Positions 30,530 through 39,656 of a stretch of 64,000 nucleotides of DNA are shown in pieces. The notes below the pieces were generated by a model, which saw only the letters and a program-made list of their open reading frames with translations, searched no databases and was not told where the DNA came from. How positions within the stretch are numbered: the stretch's first letter is position 1; each line of letters starts with the position of its first letter. The DNA is taken from NCBI RefSeq assembly GCF_016820495.1, contig NZ_JADHDU010000002.1, forward strand, positions 372,001-436,000. Direction: 5' to 3'. The position numbers were made by a program, and so were the translations under genes. This DNA is from Planococcus beigongshangi (GTDB lineage Bacteria; Bacillota; Bacilli; Bacillales_A; Planococcaceae).

Positions 30530-31471
30530 TTAAGGTTTTTCAGGAATGGTCAAGGTCGACCCGGCTTTCACTGTATAATCCGTCATGTTATTGGCGTCGC
30601 GTATGAGATCCACGCCTTCGCCCCCACCGTAATATTTAACCGAAATGGAATACAGCGTATCTCCAGGAACCACTTTATGGAATAAAGCCGTTTGTGCTCC
30701 GGCAACATTCGCATTCGGAACTGCGGCTGCCGCTTCTCCGTCGACGGTTACATCCACATCAACTTCCACGTCCGCTGGTTCATCGGATTCATCACGGTCC
30801 GCCAAATCGACCCCGTCATTTTTCGGTAACGGATCGACTTTATTGGCTGGCGGAGGTGCGTCGACTTTCGGCAATGTATCAGCTAATGCGATCAGGTCCG
30901 GGCGGTAAAACGCCGAGAAACTCAATGTGACTTCCAGGATAGCGTCTTCCTGCTCCGTACTCGTCACTTCACCATTGGACTGGAAATCGATCGAATCGAT
31001 GATCAAGATGCGTTTCATCGCTTCGATTTCCCGGATGAAGCGGGTGATGCCCGCGTAATCTGCCGTTTCAAATGTCACGGTCGTCTGGATTTTCTGGACA
31101 TTTTCAATGCCTTCGACCGGGTACAATAATTCGAGCGGTGACTCGGCGATATCAATCGTCTGCACCTGTGATTCCGACAGTAATTCCGCCTGTTCCACCT
31201 GCAGAACGATCAGTTCGGACAACGGTTCCACCGATACCCGCTGCTGAAGTTCGCTTGTTGACACGCGCTCTTCTTCCGGCAGAGCCTTCAGCTGTTCCTG
31301 CAGCGCCATCAGCACTTCACGTTCCGATTTGAACAGCTGTTCCGACATTTCCCGGCTTTCTTTCGCCGGCGTATATACCATGAAATAAGCGTATGCGGAA
31401 ATCATGATAAGAAATAAAACAGCAAGCACGATCAACGCCGTTTCCTTTTGCTTCTTCGTCAAACTACTCAT
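30530..31471 (-). CDS. pilO: PilO-like pilus assembly protein with C-terminal LysM domain
   Basis: 313 residues. Single membrane anchor (about 10-30), coiled coil, then a ferredoxin-like PilO domain (IQTTVTFETADYAGITRFIREIE). A Pro/Asp-rich linker (ADVEVDVDVTVDG) leads to a LysM domain at about 265-313 (HKVVPGDTLYSISVKYYGGG...AGSTLTIPEKP). PilO normally forms the alignment complex with PilN and PilM. The LysM end should bind peptidoglycan, which would tie the machine to the Gram-positive wall. The ATG at 31471 overlaps pilN by 8 bp and follows GGAGGGGGATACGA. Confidence 0.85.
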   Translation of the reverse strand: MSSLTKKQKETALIVLAVLFLIMISAYAYFMVYTPAKESREMSEQLFKSEREVLMALQEQLKALPEEERVSTSELQQRVSVEPLSELIVLQVEQAELLSESQVQTIDIAESPLELLYPVEGIENVQKIQTTVTFETADYAGITRFIREIEAMKRILIIDSIDFQSNGEVTSTEQEDAILEVTLSFSAFYRPDLIALADTLPKVDAPPPANKVDPLPKNDGVDLADRDESDEPADVEVDVDVTVDGEAAAAVPNANVAGAQTALFHKVVPGDTLYSISVKYYGGGEGVDLIRDANNMTDYTVKAGSTLTIPEKP

Positions 31472-32222
31472 TCGTATCCCCCTCCGCATCTGTTGGAGTG
31501 GTCTCTGTTTCTATCTCTGTATCTGTATCTGTTTCTGTATTGACATCAACGTCCACATCGACATCCGTTTCCGTATCCGTCGTTTCTTCTTCCGGAGCTT
31601 CTTCTATGATATTGCCTTCTTCATCCAATACAGGAAGACGGTCATCCACGAATATCAACGTATATGTAGCGAGATATCTCGGCATTTCAATAGTCGAATC
31701 CTGAGCAGTTTCCTGCTCTTCCTCTTCTTCATCAGCCAGCATGCTCGCCTCACTTTGGACTGAATCGAGCGAAGCATAATCCAGAAGCGGCGAACTTTTC
31801 AGCTGCGCCAGATAATAGGCGGCGTCACGCGTGGCATCGAATTGGACCACCAGAGTCGCGGTATTCGGGGCACCAAATGTGATTTGGTCGAAAAAGCCGC
31901 GTTCCGGCAATAAGCCAGCCAATTCTTCGAGCAGCGGAATCGTATCGTATTGATAGCTTTCCGCCCAGTCGACGGTGACTTTCAATTGCTGCTCTTCATT
32001 CAAGCCGGTTGTCGCTTCCAGCTGCGCACGCAATTGTTCCTGCTGGAGCGTGAGTTCTGCACTTTGCTCAGACAGGGACCCACTTTCTGCTGTCTCCCCT
32101 TGAGCCAGGAAGAAAAGAATTGCGAATATGATGATTCCGAGCAGTAAAATAGAAAGCGCCGCAATGAGGAAGGCGGGACGTTCCCGCTCCTTCTGCGGCA
32201 ATAAGTTAATATCAACTAACAT
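31464..32222 (-). CDS. pilN: PilN-like pilus assembly protein with acidic repeat tail
   Basis: 252 residues. It starts MLVDINLLPQKE, the short cytoplasmic segment by which PilN contacts PilM. A membrane helix (about 21-42), a coiled coil and a PilN fold (ATLVVQFDATRDAAYYLAQL) follow. The last 45 residues are a low-complexity run of Thr/Glu/Asp/Val dipeptides (DTETDVDVDVDVNTETDTD) coded by a hexanucleotide-like repeat at about 31498-31590. The ATG at 32222 follows AGAGGTGTGACG. Between pilM and pilO. Confidence 0.85.
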   Translation of the reverse strand: MLVDINLLPQKERERPAFLIAALSILLLGIIIFAILFFLAQGETAESGSLSEQSAELTLQQEQLRAQLEATTGLNEEQQLKVTVDWAESYQYDTIPLLEELAGLLPERGFFDQITFGAPNTATLVVQFDATRDAAYYLAQLKSSPLLDYASLDSVQSEASMLADEEEEEQETAQDSTIEMPRYLATYTLIFVDDRLPVLDEEGNIIEEAPEEETTDTETDVDVDVDVNTETDTDTEIETETTPTDAEGDTNE

Positions 32223-32224
32223 CG

Positions 32225-33163
32225 TCACACCTCTTTCAGCGCAAGACCGATGGCACGGTTAAAACGTCCATGGACGAGATCGCCGTAGTCGGTAGTGATA
32301 GGTTTTAAAACCAGCGGCATGATCGGAATGGCGAATCGCCCTTCGATGCGTGCCTGCAGGGTATACCATTCATCAAATTCGCCGTTGAATAAAATCTTCG
32401 TGATGCCGATCTCGCCTTCATTCATATTATAGCGGTAAAAATTCGCCAGCTTTTCCGTCTCGGCAATGATGACGTCCATGAGAGCCGATGAATCATCGGC
32501 AAACTGGGTGAATTCCGACAGATCGACGGGCCGCATAAATAACGGGAAATGTTCATGGAAGATCGACACGGTCATTTTGGAGCCCTGCAGATCCACGAGC
32601 ATGATGTGTTCTGTCAGGTCAATGTCATGCTGCAGATAAGCAAGCCGGTAGAGCGCGAGCGGCGTGATATCGGCAACGACCGGATCCAGTTTCGAATCTT
32701 TGAAGGCACGTTCAAAATCCTGGACGATCGATTCCTTGGAAGCGATGATGATCGCTTCCGGTTTTTCCGAATCCAATTGGTAAGGCACCACATCGAAAAC
32801 GGGATCTTCAAACGGCAGATAAAGAGTAGAGCCGATTTCAATAAAGAAATGGCCCTTCAGTTCGTCCGTCTCAACATCGTCGGGGTAAGGCACTTTGCGG
32901 ATAATAACAAATTCGTCAGGGGCGAGGAATCGGACTGACTTCTTGGAGAGACCCCACTGATTGACAGCCTTATCGAGTATCGAGCCCAGCGCTTCAAAAT
33001 CGGTGATCTTGCCGTCTTCCAGGATGCCTGCCGGGAGCGCTAACTCCTCGGCAATACTCACTTGAAGCGGATCGACCGATTTCAAATCGACGTGGCGAAT
33101 TGCATCTTCTTCTATTATAATCGTCGCAACACGCGTTTTTCTCGATAAAAACGATAAGGCCAT
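32225..33163 (-). CDS. pilM: PilM-like actin-fold pilus protein
   Basis: 312 residues. Cytoplasmic ATPase-fold protein of the pilus alignment complex: N-terminal TIIIEEDAIRHVDLK, IIIASKESIVQDFERAFKDS, and MLVDLQGSKMTVSIFHE are the actin/FtsA-like strands found in PilM. It should bind the INLLP motif of PilN, encoded next. 31 bp upstream is the pilin gene. Confidence 0.85.
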   Translation of the reverse strand: MALSFLSRKTRVATIIIEEDAIRHVDLKSVDPLQVSIAEELALPAGILEDGKITDFEALGSILDKAVNQWGLSKKSVRFLAPDEFVIIRKVPYPDDVETDELKGHFFIEIGSTLYLPFEDPVFDVVPYQLDSEKPEAIIIASKESIVQDFERAFKDSKLDPVVADITPLALYRLAYLQHDIDLTEHIMLVDLQGSKMTVSIFHEHFPLFMRPVDLSEFTQFADDSSALMDVIIAETEKLANFYRYNMNEGEIGITKILFNGEFDEWYTLQARIEGRFAIPIMPLVLKPITTDYGDLVHGRFNRAIGLALKEV

Positions 33164-33193
33164 TTTTTCAGCTCCTAGGTTAAAAAATATAAA

Positions 33194-33694
33194 TTATCTA
33201 GTTACAGTAATTGTAGCTGGCGGTGCGTCATCGCCTGTTGCAGCCGAATCATCACCATTAGCTAAAGCTTGCACAGCATCTTCAGAAGTAAGTGCAAATT
33301 CTACTTTAACTCCTCCATTAATCGCTGTACCACTTAACAATAAATCACCATCAGCATTGGAAGTAAATGAAGGGCCGACAGCTCCGTTTGCATCGACCAA
33401 TTCAAAACTTCCTAAATCATCTAAATAACCGCCTCCAGTAAGTTCTGCTGTAGTAATATCACCAACACCAGCAGCAGTAAAGGCATCACCATTTTCAGCT
33501 AAATATAATTCAGCTGCTGCAAATGCAGATAGAGCATCTGATTTTGCGGCACCTACTCTACTATTCTCAATGATATTAGATATCGCTGGAATTGCAATCG
33601 CTGCGATAATCGCGATAATAACGATAACAGCCAATAGCTCGATCAGCGTCATACCCTTTTCATTCTTTAAACGTTTTTGCATGAATTTCTTCAT
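33194..33694 (-). CDS. pilA: Major type IV prepilin
   Basis: 166 residues. A short basic leader (MKKFMQKRLKNEKG) is cut by the prepilin peptidase after Gly14, giving MTLIELLAVIVIIAIIAAIA with the essential Glu5 of mature pilins. The C-terminal globular part is small, Ala/Gly/Asp-rich and lacks cysteines, typical of Gram-positive pilins. It is more AT-rich than the neighbouring pil genes. GGGAGGAAATGAA precedes the ATG. It has its own strong promoter inside the pil cluster, which suits a subunit needed in large excess. Confidence 0.92.
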   Translation of the reverse strand: MKKFMQKRLKNEKGMTLIELLAVIVIIAIIAAIAIPAISNIIENSRVGAAKSDALSAFAAAELYLAENGDAFTAAGVGDITTAELTGGGYLDDLGSFELVDANGAVGPSFTSNADGDLLLSGTAINGGVKVEFALTSEDAVQALANGDDSAATGDDAPPATITVTR

Positions 33695-33722
33695 TTCATT
33701 TCCTCCCGATAACCTTATTTTT

Positions 33723-33739
33723 AGTACTTTATGAGTACT
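33723..33739 (-). other. Small hairpin at the pilA transcript 5' end
   Basis: AGTACT-TTATG-AGTACT, two perfect six-base arms around a 5-nt loop, lies at the expected 5' end of the pilA message, 30 bp from the ribosome site. It could act as an mRNA-stabilising structure; this is inference. Confidence 0.4.
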
Positions 33740-33744
33740 CCTTT

Positions 33745-33772
33745 AGTATAGCAAGTCTATTTGAATATGCAA
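33745..33772 (-). promoter_or_regulatory. Internal promoter of the major pilin gene
   Basis: Minus strand -35 TTGCAT, 16-bp spacer, extended -10 TGCTATACT. It lies between pilC and pilA, in a 130-bp AT-rich gap. Confidence 0.72.
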
Positions 33773-33825
33773 GTATTTTTTCCGATAAATTTACAATTTT
33801 TTTCAACAAAATAATCACATACAGA

Positions 33826-35037
33826 CTACATATTGTCAATATTTTGAAACATTTCAAACATAGGCAACATAATGGACATGACTATAGTCCCGACCAGCCC
33901 TGCAAGCACGACAATCATTAACGGTTCTATTAACGCTTTCAACCGGTCGGTCTCCGCTTCCACTTCTTTCTCATAGAAATCAGCGACTTTATCCAGCATA
34001 TGATCGAGCGATCCGGTCTGTTCCCCGATCTGGATCATGTGCGGGATCAACGGCGGAAAGGCCCAGTGGTTTTTCATGGGTTCGGTCAATGATCCGCCAC
34101 GTTCCAGACTGTCACGGGAAGCCAGAATCACTTTCGACATCACTTCATTGCCGACGACTTTTTCGACCATGGTCAAAGCTTGGAGAATAGGCACGGAACT
34201 GGAGAATAATGAACTCAAGGTTCTTGTCATCCTCGCCAATGCAGATTTCTTCAGCATACGGCCGAAAACGGGCATACGCAGCATCAAAGTGTCGAGTATC
34301 ATGCGGCCCTGTTCATTGCGTTTCATCATCCAGATGCCGAGCGCAAATCCAAGTCCCGCCAAGACGAGCAGATACCAGAACTGCAGCACAAGGTCACTCG
34401 CCATCATGACGATTTGCGTGAGCATCGGCAGCTCGCCGCCAAAGCCCATGAACATATCTGCAAACATCGGCACAATCGATGACAGGAGAAAAATGACGAC
34501 GCCGATAGCCAGCACGCCGACGACCAAGGGATACGACATCGCCGATTTCACTTTCTGCCGGGTCTGATACGCCTTATCGTAATAAGTGGCCAGGCGATCA
34601 AGCGATTCGTCGATATTACCGGACAGCTCGCCCGCTTTGATCAGGTTGACTGTCAGCGGTTCGAAGATCTTCGGATGCTTGCCGAGTGAATCGGAAAGGG
34701 AATTACCTTTCCGCAGATCTTCATCGATGCTGGTCAAGGTCTTGCGCAGGGGTTTTGACTCCACTTGCTGCGACAGGATCCTCACCGAATCGACGATAGT
34801 GACACCGGCCCGCATCAGCGTAGAGAACTGGCGCAGGAACATGATGAACTGATCCCGCTTTACCGGATTGCCAAGTGTGATATCTTTTTGAAGCGTCGTT
34901 TCGGCGACTTCCCGAATATCGATGACCCGGATGCCTTCATCGCGTAATTTCTCGACCGCTTCACGCCGGTTGCCGGCAACGACGACTCCGGCACGCACCC
35001 GTTTACGGTCTCTTCCTTCATATTTAAATCGCGCCAT
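33826..35037 (-). CDS. pilC: Type II secretion F / PilC inner-membrane platform protein
   Basis: 403 residues with two T2SSF domains (FLRQFSTLMRAGVTIVDSVRIL near 65-86, and MTRTLSSLFSSSVPILQALTMV near 270-291) and three membrane segments. It is the platform on which PilB and PilT act. The ATG at 35037 (MARFKYEGRD) has GGTGAGG upstream and follows pilT by 1 bp. Confidence 0.96.
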   Translation of the reverse strand: MARFKYEGRDRKRVRAGVVVAGNRREAVEKLRDEGIRVIDIREVAETTLQKDITLGNPVKRDQFIMFLRQFSTLMRAGVTIVDSVRILSQQVESKPLRKTLTSIDEDLRKGNSLSDSLGKHPKIFEPLTVNLIKAGELSGNIDESLDRLATYYDKAYQTRQKVKSAMSYPLVVGVLAIGVVIFLLSSIVPMFADMFMGFGGELPMLTQIVMMASDLVLQFWYLLVLAGLGFALGIWMMKRNEQGRMILDTLMLRMPVFGRMLKKSALARMTRTLSSLFSSSVPILQALTMVEKVVGNEVMSKVILASRDSLERGGSLTEPMKNHWAFPPLIPHMIQIGEQTGSLDHMLDKVADFYEKEVEAETDRLKALIEPLMIVVLAGLVGTIVMSIMLPMFEMFQNIDNM

Positions 35038-35038
35038 C

Positions 35039-36091
35039 TTATTCCTCACCTTCCAGGAAAGGCTGGGCGGTCTGTCTGGAAATTTTCCCTTGGTTCACTA
35101 ATTCCTTCACGGATGTCGACATCATGTGCATGCCGGCAGTCCGGTTCGTCAGGATGACGTTCGGGATCTGGTGCACTTTCTCGGTGCGGATCAGGTTGGC
35201 GATGGCCGGATTGGAAATCAGGATTTCCGTAGCCGCCACCCGGCCTTTGCCGTCAGCTGTCGGAAGCAGGCGCTGTGCAACGACCGCTTTTAAAATACCG
35301 CCGAGCTGTGTCCGGATCTGTGATTGCTGTTCGGGCGGAAACACATCGATGATCCGTTCGATCGTTGTTGCGGCGCTTGAAGTATGCAGCGTCCCCATGA
35401 CCAAATGCCCTGTTTCAGCGGCAGTGATGGCGGTCATGATTGTTTCAAGGTCACGCATCTCACCGACCAGAATCACGTCGGGATCCTGACGCAGTGCAGC
35501 ACGCAAGCCGTTTGCGAAGGATTTTGTATCAAACCCGACTTCACGCTGGTCAATGACGGAACTGCCATGTTTATGCAGATACTCGATCGGATCTTCCAGT
35601 GTGATGATATGTTTCGTCATCGTTTCATTGATATGGCGGATCATGGCCGCGAGCGTCGTTGATTTCCCCGAACCCGTGGGACCTGTCACGAGAATCAGTC
35701 CCTGATGGGTTTCAGCCAGTTTCTTCAAGATCTGCGGCATTTTCAGATCATCGACCGTCGGCACCACTGTCGGAATAGCCCGGAATGCATGCGAAATGGA
35801 TCCGCGCTGATGGAATGAATTGACGCGGTAACGTCCGACTCCCTCGATGGAATAGGAATAATCCATCTCCCCTTTTTCGAGGAAAGTGTCCCATAAGATT
35901 TCCGGCATGATCGCCTGCGCAATTTCCTTCGAATGGAGCGGCGTCATCTTCTCTTCGCCAAAACGGCGCAATGTGCCGTGCATCCGAAAAACTGGCGGAA
36001 TGCCCGTCGTCAGATGGATATCGGACACTTTCAATTCTTTTGCGGCAGACAATACTTTATCGATAAAACTTGTATCAGTAGATGGTTGCAT
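35039..36091 (-). CDS. pilT: Pilus retraction ATPase PilT
   Basis: 350 residues. Walker A GPTGSGKST (about 131-139), Asp and His boxes (ITLEDPIEYLH, LVMGTLHTSSA), and the retraction motif NPAIANLIRTEKVHQI, close to the PilT-specific AIRNLIRE. Its presence implies true retractable type IV pili and twitching or DNA uptake, rather than a type II-like or ComG system. Adjacent to pilB and pilC. Confidence 0.95.
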   Translation of the reverse strand: MQPSTDTSFIDKVLSAAKELKVSDIHLTTGIPPVFRMHGTLRRFGEEKMTPLHSKEIAQAIMPEILWDTFLEKGEMDYSYSIEGVGRYRVNSFHQRGSISHAFRAIPTVVPTVDDLKMPQILKKLAETHQGLILVTGPTGSGKSTTLAAMIRHINETMTKHIITLEDPIEYLHKHGSSVIDQREVGFDTKSFANGLRAALRQDPDVILVGEMRDLETIMTAITAAETGHLVMGTLHTSSAATTIERIIDVFPPEQQSQIRTQLGGILKAVVAQRLLPTADGKGRVAATEILISNPAIANLIRTEKVHQIPNVILTNRTAGMHMMSTSVKELVNQGKISRQTAQPFLEGEE

Positions 36092-36094
36092 AGA

Positions 36095-37753
36095 TCATTC
36101 TGCAATCGCAACGCGGAGAACTTCCTCCGTGGTGGTCATGCCCTCCTTCACTTTTAATAATCCGTCATCGATCAGGAAGATGGTTTTATTTCTTACCGCA
36201 ATTTCACGGATCTGTGCCGCTGTGCCGTTTTGGTTGATGATGTTTTTAATCTCTTCATCAACGATCAGGACTTCATGGATCGCCATGCGCCCCCGGTAGC
36301 CGGTCATATTGCATTGCGGACATCCTTTGCCGCGCGTTACGGTATCAATCGTCAGAGCCCGCTTTTCGAAGATTTCCTTCTCACGAAGCGTCGCCGGCTG
36401 CTCAGTGCGGCAGTCACGGCAGACTTTCCGGATCAGCCGCTGGGCCACGACTGCATTCAGCGAAGCGGTGACCAGGAATGGTTCGATGCCCATATCCATA
36501 AGACGGGTGATGGATGCGATCGAATCATTCGTGTGGATCGTGCTTAAAACAAGGTGACCGGTAAGCGAGGCACGAATGGAAATATCAGCCGTTTCCTTAT
36601 CGCGGATTTCCCCGACCATGACGATATCGGGATCCTGGCGAAGAATGGAACGCAGACCGGCCGCGAACGTCAAGCCGACATTCGAATTCACCTGGATCTG
36701 ATTGATGCCTTCCAGCTGATATTCAACCGGATCTTCTACCGTGATGATATTGACTTCTTCGCTGTTGAGCTTATTCAGCGCCGCATAAAGCGTGGACGAT
36801 TTACCGGAACCCGTCGGCCCTGAAATCAGGACGATGCCGTTCGGCTTTTCGATCTCTTTCATAAACCGGGACATATTGATGTCGTTGAATCCGAGACTTG
36901 TAATATCTGTCAGGTTCGCGCTCAGATCCAGGATCCGCATAACGATCTTTTCACCGAATACGGTCGGCAATGAAGACACCCGGAGATCGATGGGACGGAA
37001 ATCGACATTCGTCTTGATCCGTCCATCCTGCGGGATGCGGTTTTCGGTAATATCGAGGTTGGCCATGATTTTAATACGCGCGGTGATCATCTGCTGCATC
37101 GTTTTCGGCAAGGTCCGCTCGGTCCGGAGCGATCCATCGATCCGGTAGCGGACGAGCACTTTTTCTTCCTGGGGATCGAAGTGCACGTCACTCGCTTTTT
37201 GCGATACGGCATTCGACAGGATCTGATTGACCAGCCGGACGATCGGCGCATCAATATCATTCAGTTCTTCCTGCTGCTCTTTTGTCACCTGCGGCAATTC
37301 TTCGAGAAGGTCGTCATAGGATTCCTCGTCATAATATTTGGCGATGGTTCTCATGATATCTTCTTTCGACGCAATGGCCGGTTCAATATTGAAGCCGGTC
37401 GTCAGGCGCAGGTCATCGATCGTGATGATATCCATCGGGTCGGTCATGGCAATATATAATTTATCGTTTTCGCGTTTCAGCGGCACCAGCATCTTGCGCT
37501 TGGCCACTTCTTTTGGCACCATATTGAATAATTTCGGGTCGAATGGATAACGGTAAAGTGTCACATGCGGGATGCCCAGCTGAACTTCAAGTGTCTCGAT
37601 CAATTGCTGCTCGGTGATGATTCCTTTCAATAGAAGCAAATCTCCAAGCTTTTGATCTTTCTGTTTAACGGCAAGCACCCGCTGCAATTCGGCTTCAGTC
37701 AGGAATCCTTGCTCTATCAACAGGTCCCCCAGTTTCTTTCTTTCTATAACCAT
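36095..37753 (-). CDS. pilB: Pilus extension ATPase PilB (GspE family)
   Basis: 552 residues. It starts with two MshEN-type repeats (KLGDLLIEQGFLTEAELQRVL and KLGDLLLLKGIITEQQLIETL, about residues 7-60), a domain known in other PilB/MshE ATPases to bind c-di-GMP. Then come Walker A GPTGSGKSS, Asp box, and the tetracysteine zinc site CRDC...CPQC. Powers pilus assembly. The ATG at 37753 follows AGAGGGGGAAGCAAT. A diguanylate cyclase gene lies 4.6 kb upstream in the same locus. Confidence 0.96.
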   Translation of the reverse strand: MVIERKKLGDLLIEQGFLTEAELQRVLAVKQKDQKLGDLLLLKGIITEQQLIETLEVQLGIPHVTLYRYPFDPKLFNMVPKEVAKRKMLVPLKRENDKLYIAMTDPMDIITIDDLRLTTGFNIEPAIASKEDIMRTIAKYYDEESYDDLLEELPQVTKEQQEELNDIDAPIVRLVNQILSNAVSQKASDVHFDPQEEKVLVRYRIDGSLRTERTLPKTMQQMITARIKIMANLDITENRIPQDGRIKTNVDFRPIDLRVSSLPTVFGEKIVMRILDLSANLTDITSLGFNDINMSRFMKEIEKPNGIVLISGPTGSGKSSTLYAALNKLNSEEVNIITVEDPVEYQLEGINQIQVNSNVGLTFAAGLRSILRQDPDIVMVGEIRDKETADISIRASLTGHLVLSTIHTNDSIASITRLMDMGIEPFLVTASLNAVVAQRLIRKVCRDCRTEQPATLREKEIFEKRALTIDTVTRGKGCPQCNMTGYRGRMAIHEVLIVDEEIKNIINQNGTAAQIREIAVRNKTIFLIDDGLLKVKEGMTTTEEVLRVAIAE

Positions 37754-37775
37754 ATTGCTTCCCCCTCTATTACGG

Positions 37776-39194
37776 TCAAGCATCAATGTTTTTGCCACCT
37801 TTATCATACACAGGTTTTTTCTCTTCATTATCCGGAATGCCGTCCAAGTCTGAGTCAATCACCGGAGTCTGATCGTCCGGGTCGGTCGGTGTTGAATTTG
37901 GAGGTGTAACCGGTGGTTGGACCGGCGTCGTCACGGTGCCGTCGGGTTTCGTTATTGTGCCGTCCGGGTTTTTCACGGTTCCATCCGGATTGGTGATCGT
38001 GCCGTCGGGATTTGTAATCGTGCCATCCGGATTCGTCGTCCCGGTCGCCGCTTCCGGTTTTGCCAGCGGATACACTTCGACACGGTGAACAGGCGGATAG
38101 AAATCTGTCGACACAGATTCCACTTCCAGCTCAAAATCATCGCTTCTGATCGAACGCGTCACTTCGACAATCACGCCATCGCTCCCTTGTTCCTCGACCA
38201 CTCTGCCCGAAGCAACAAACGCACTGAACTGCCTGATCAGGCGCGGCTCCAATTCCTGCTCTCCGCCTGTCATGATTTCATAAGTATGGACAAAAGGCAT
38301 TCCTGCAATTTTCGAGATCAGCTGGGGTCCTTCCACCGACATCTGCAAATTGAACGAACTCGCATTGATGTTCGTGAACACGAAATCGATGCCAAGTTTG
38401 CGGTTGATCGTCGCTTCCTGTCCCAGTGGAACAGTAGTGGGAATCGCTGAACCGATACTGCGTTCGTCAACCAGGAAATTCGTTTTCAAAACAGAAGCAT
38501 ATAGACTCGATGCGATTTGAGATAAATCCTCATCCGTTACATCGGCCGGCTGCATTTCATTGATAAAATCAAGGAATGAAAATTGCGCACCGGCTTCAAG
38601 TTTGTAATTGCTGAGCGCGTTTACAATATCTGTCGCCCCGGCACTGTTGAAAGAATGGTTCCAGGTCGTTTCCGCTACCGTTTCATAGCTGACGCCAAGT
38701 GTGTCATCACTGATGGAGACACGGCTCAATGCCTGGCCCGATTGTAAAGCAAGCTCCAGTTTCTGGTTGATCGCCGTTATATCTTCTGGTGAAAAATCAG
38801 CGACCGGAAACTGGCGACTTAGGAAAGTGCGTGTGGTATCTTCCGATAATTTAAAAATGTAGTTATTCTGTGTGCCGGTTTCTGCGTTTGCTACGGTTTC
38901 ATCCAGCAAGATTTCTGCATTATCTAAGGGGTACGAGGCTGTGACATCCTGATAAGTGACCTGGAGTTCTGCCGTTGAACGCCATGAATCGACTTTTCCT
39001 GCAAACAAGAGACGCGCTTCAGACAATTCCATATTGGAAACGTCCGTGGTGCCGATATAGGTATTGCTGCCAAATTCCTCTGCAGGGAACAGCCATTTAT
39101 CCGCAGCCAATGAACCGGCATTAGCCACACCGAAAACAAGCAGCGCTGAAGAGGCGATCGTCAATAAGCTTTTACCGAAAATTTGATTGTCCAA
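37776..39194 (-). CDS. VanW-domain protein with NPDGT repeats and TSP3-like tail
   Basis: 472 residues from a TTG at 39194, preceded by AGAGGAGCGTTAAC; the in-frame ATG at 39212 has no ribosome site. An N-terminal membrane helix (about 9-30) serves as signal anchor. The VanW-like domain (LEAGAQFSFLDFINEM...SLYASVLKTNFLVDERS...LGIDFVFTN) lacks the usual glycine/cysteine CQVS segment. A further beta domain precedes about six tandem seven-residue repeats (TNPDGTI, KNPDGTI, TKPDGTV) and a Ca-binding-like DSDLDGIPDNEE. Surface exposed, role in the pilus locus unknown; may be an anchoring or tip-associated factor. Confidence 0.75.
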   Translation of the reverse strand: MDNQIFGKSLLTIASSALLVFGVANAGSLAADKWLFPAEEFGSNTYIGTTDVSNMELSEARLLFAGKVDSWRSTAELQVTYQDVTASYPLDNAEILLDETVANAETGTQNNYIFKLSEDTTRTFLSRQFPVADFSPEDITAINQKLELALQSGQALSRVSISDDTLGVSYETVAETTWNHSFNSAGATDIVNALSNYKLEAGAQFSFLDFINEMQPADVTDEDLSQIASSLYASVLKTNFLVDERSIGSAIPTTVPLGQEATINRKLGIDFVFTNINASSFNLQMSVEGPQLISKIAGMPFVHTYEIMTGGEQELEPRLIRQFSAFVASGRVVEEQGSDGVIVEVTRSIRSDDFELEVESVSTDFYPPVHRVEVYPLAKPEAATGTTNPDGTITNPDGTITNPDGTVKNPDGTITKPDGTVTTPVQPPVTPPNSTPTDPDDQTPVIDSDLDGIPDNEEKKPVYDKGGKNIDA

Positions 39195-39195
39195 G

Positions 39196-39618
39196 TTAAC
39201 GCTCCTCTCCATTTGCGCCAATGGTCTGCATGGCGAATGATTTTTCCTCTTCCTCTGGTTCATCGTACAGGGATGTTTCTTGGGCAGCTGGCTGTGTTTC
39301 TTCTATAGAAGAAGCATCTGCGACCACCGACTTCTGGCGCTTTTGTTTCCGCTCTTCGGAAATACGGCGCTTTTCAGCTTTTTCATTTTCATCGATTTTG
39401 GCATAGGCGATGGCCCCGGCCATGGAGACTGCAACGATAGCCAAAAAAGGAACGTAAAATGCCAGTTCCAAAAATTGAAGCAGCGCGGCAATCAGAGCAG
39501 CGGCAATAATCGTTCCGGCAACCACCATCTTTTTAGGAAGCGGAATCGCCTTAAATTGAAAGTAGGCAAGCGGCACGATAATCGCTGCCAACATGACGGT
39601 TATTAATAGTTGAATCAT
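39196..39618 (-). CDS. Small two-helix membrane protein of the pilus locus
   Basis: 140 residues, not recognised. Three hydrophobic stretches (about 3-21, 32-48 and 52-72), then a basic coiled coil (ENEKAEKRRISEERKQKRQK) and an acidic tail (DEPEEEEKSF). AAAAGGGGAGTTTTACT precedes the ATG. It ends 1 bp before the VanW-protein start, and the ribosome site of that gene lies inside its last codons, so the two are likely coupled. Confidence 0.7.
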   Translation of the reverse strand: MIQLLITVMLAAIIVPLAYFQFKAIPLPKKMVVAGTIIAAALIAALLQFLELAFYVPFLAIVAVSMAGAIAYAKIDENEKAEKRRISEERKQKRQKSVVADASSIEETQPAAQETSLYDEPEEEEKSFAMQTIGANGEER

Positions 39619-39656
39619 AGTAAAACTCCCCTTTTGAATCGTGCATTATTTCTGGT

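Noticed and set aside
37917..38450. 177-codon plus-strand frame opposite the VanW gene
   Set aside because: Antisense shadow of a repetitive coding region, rich in Arg/His as expected from complement translation.
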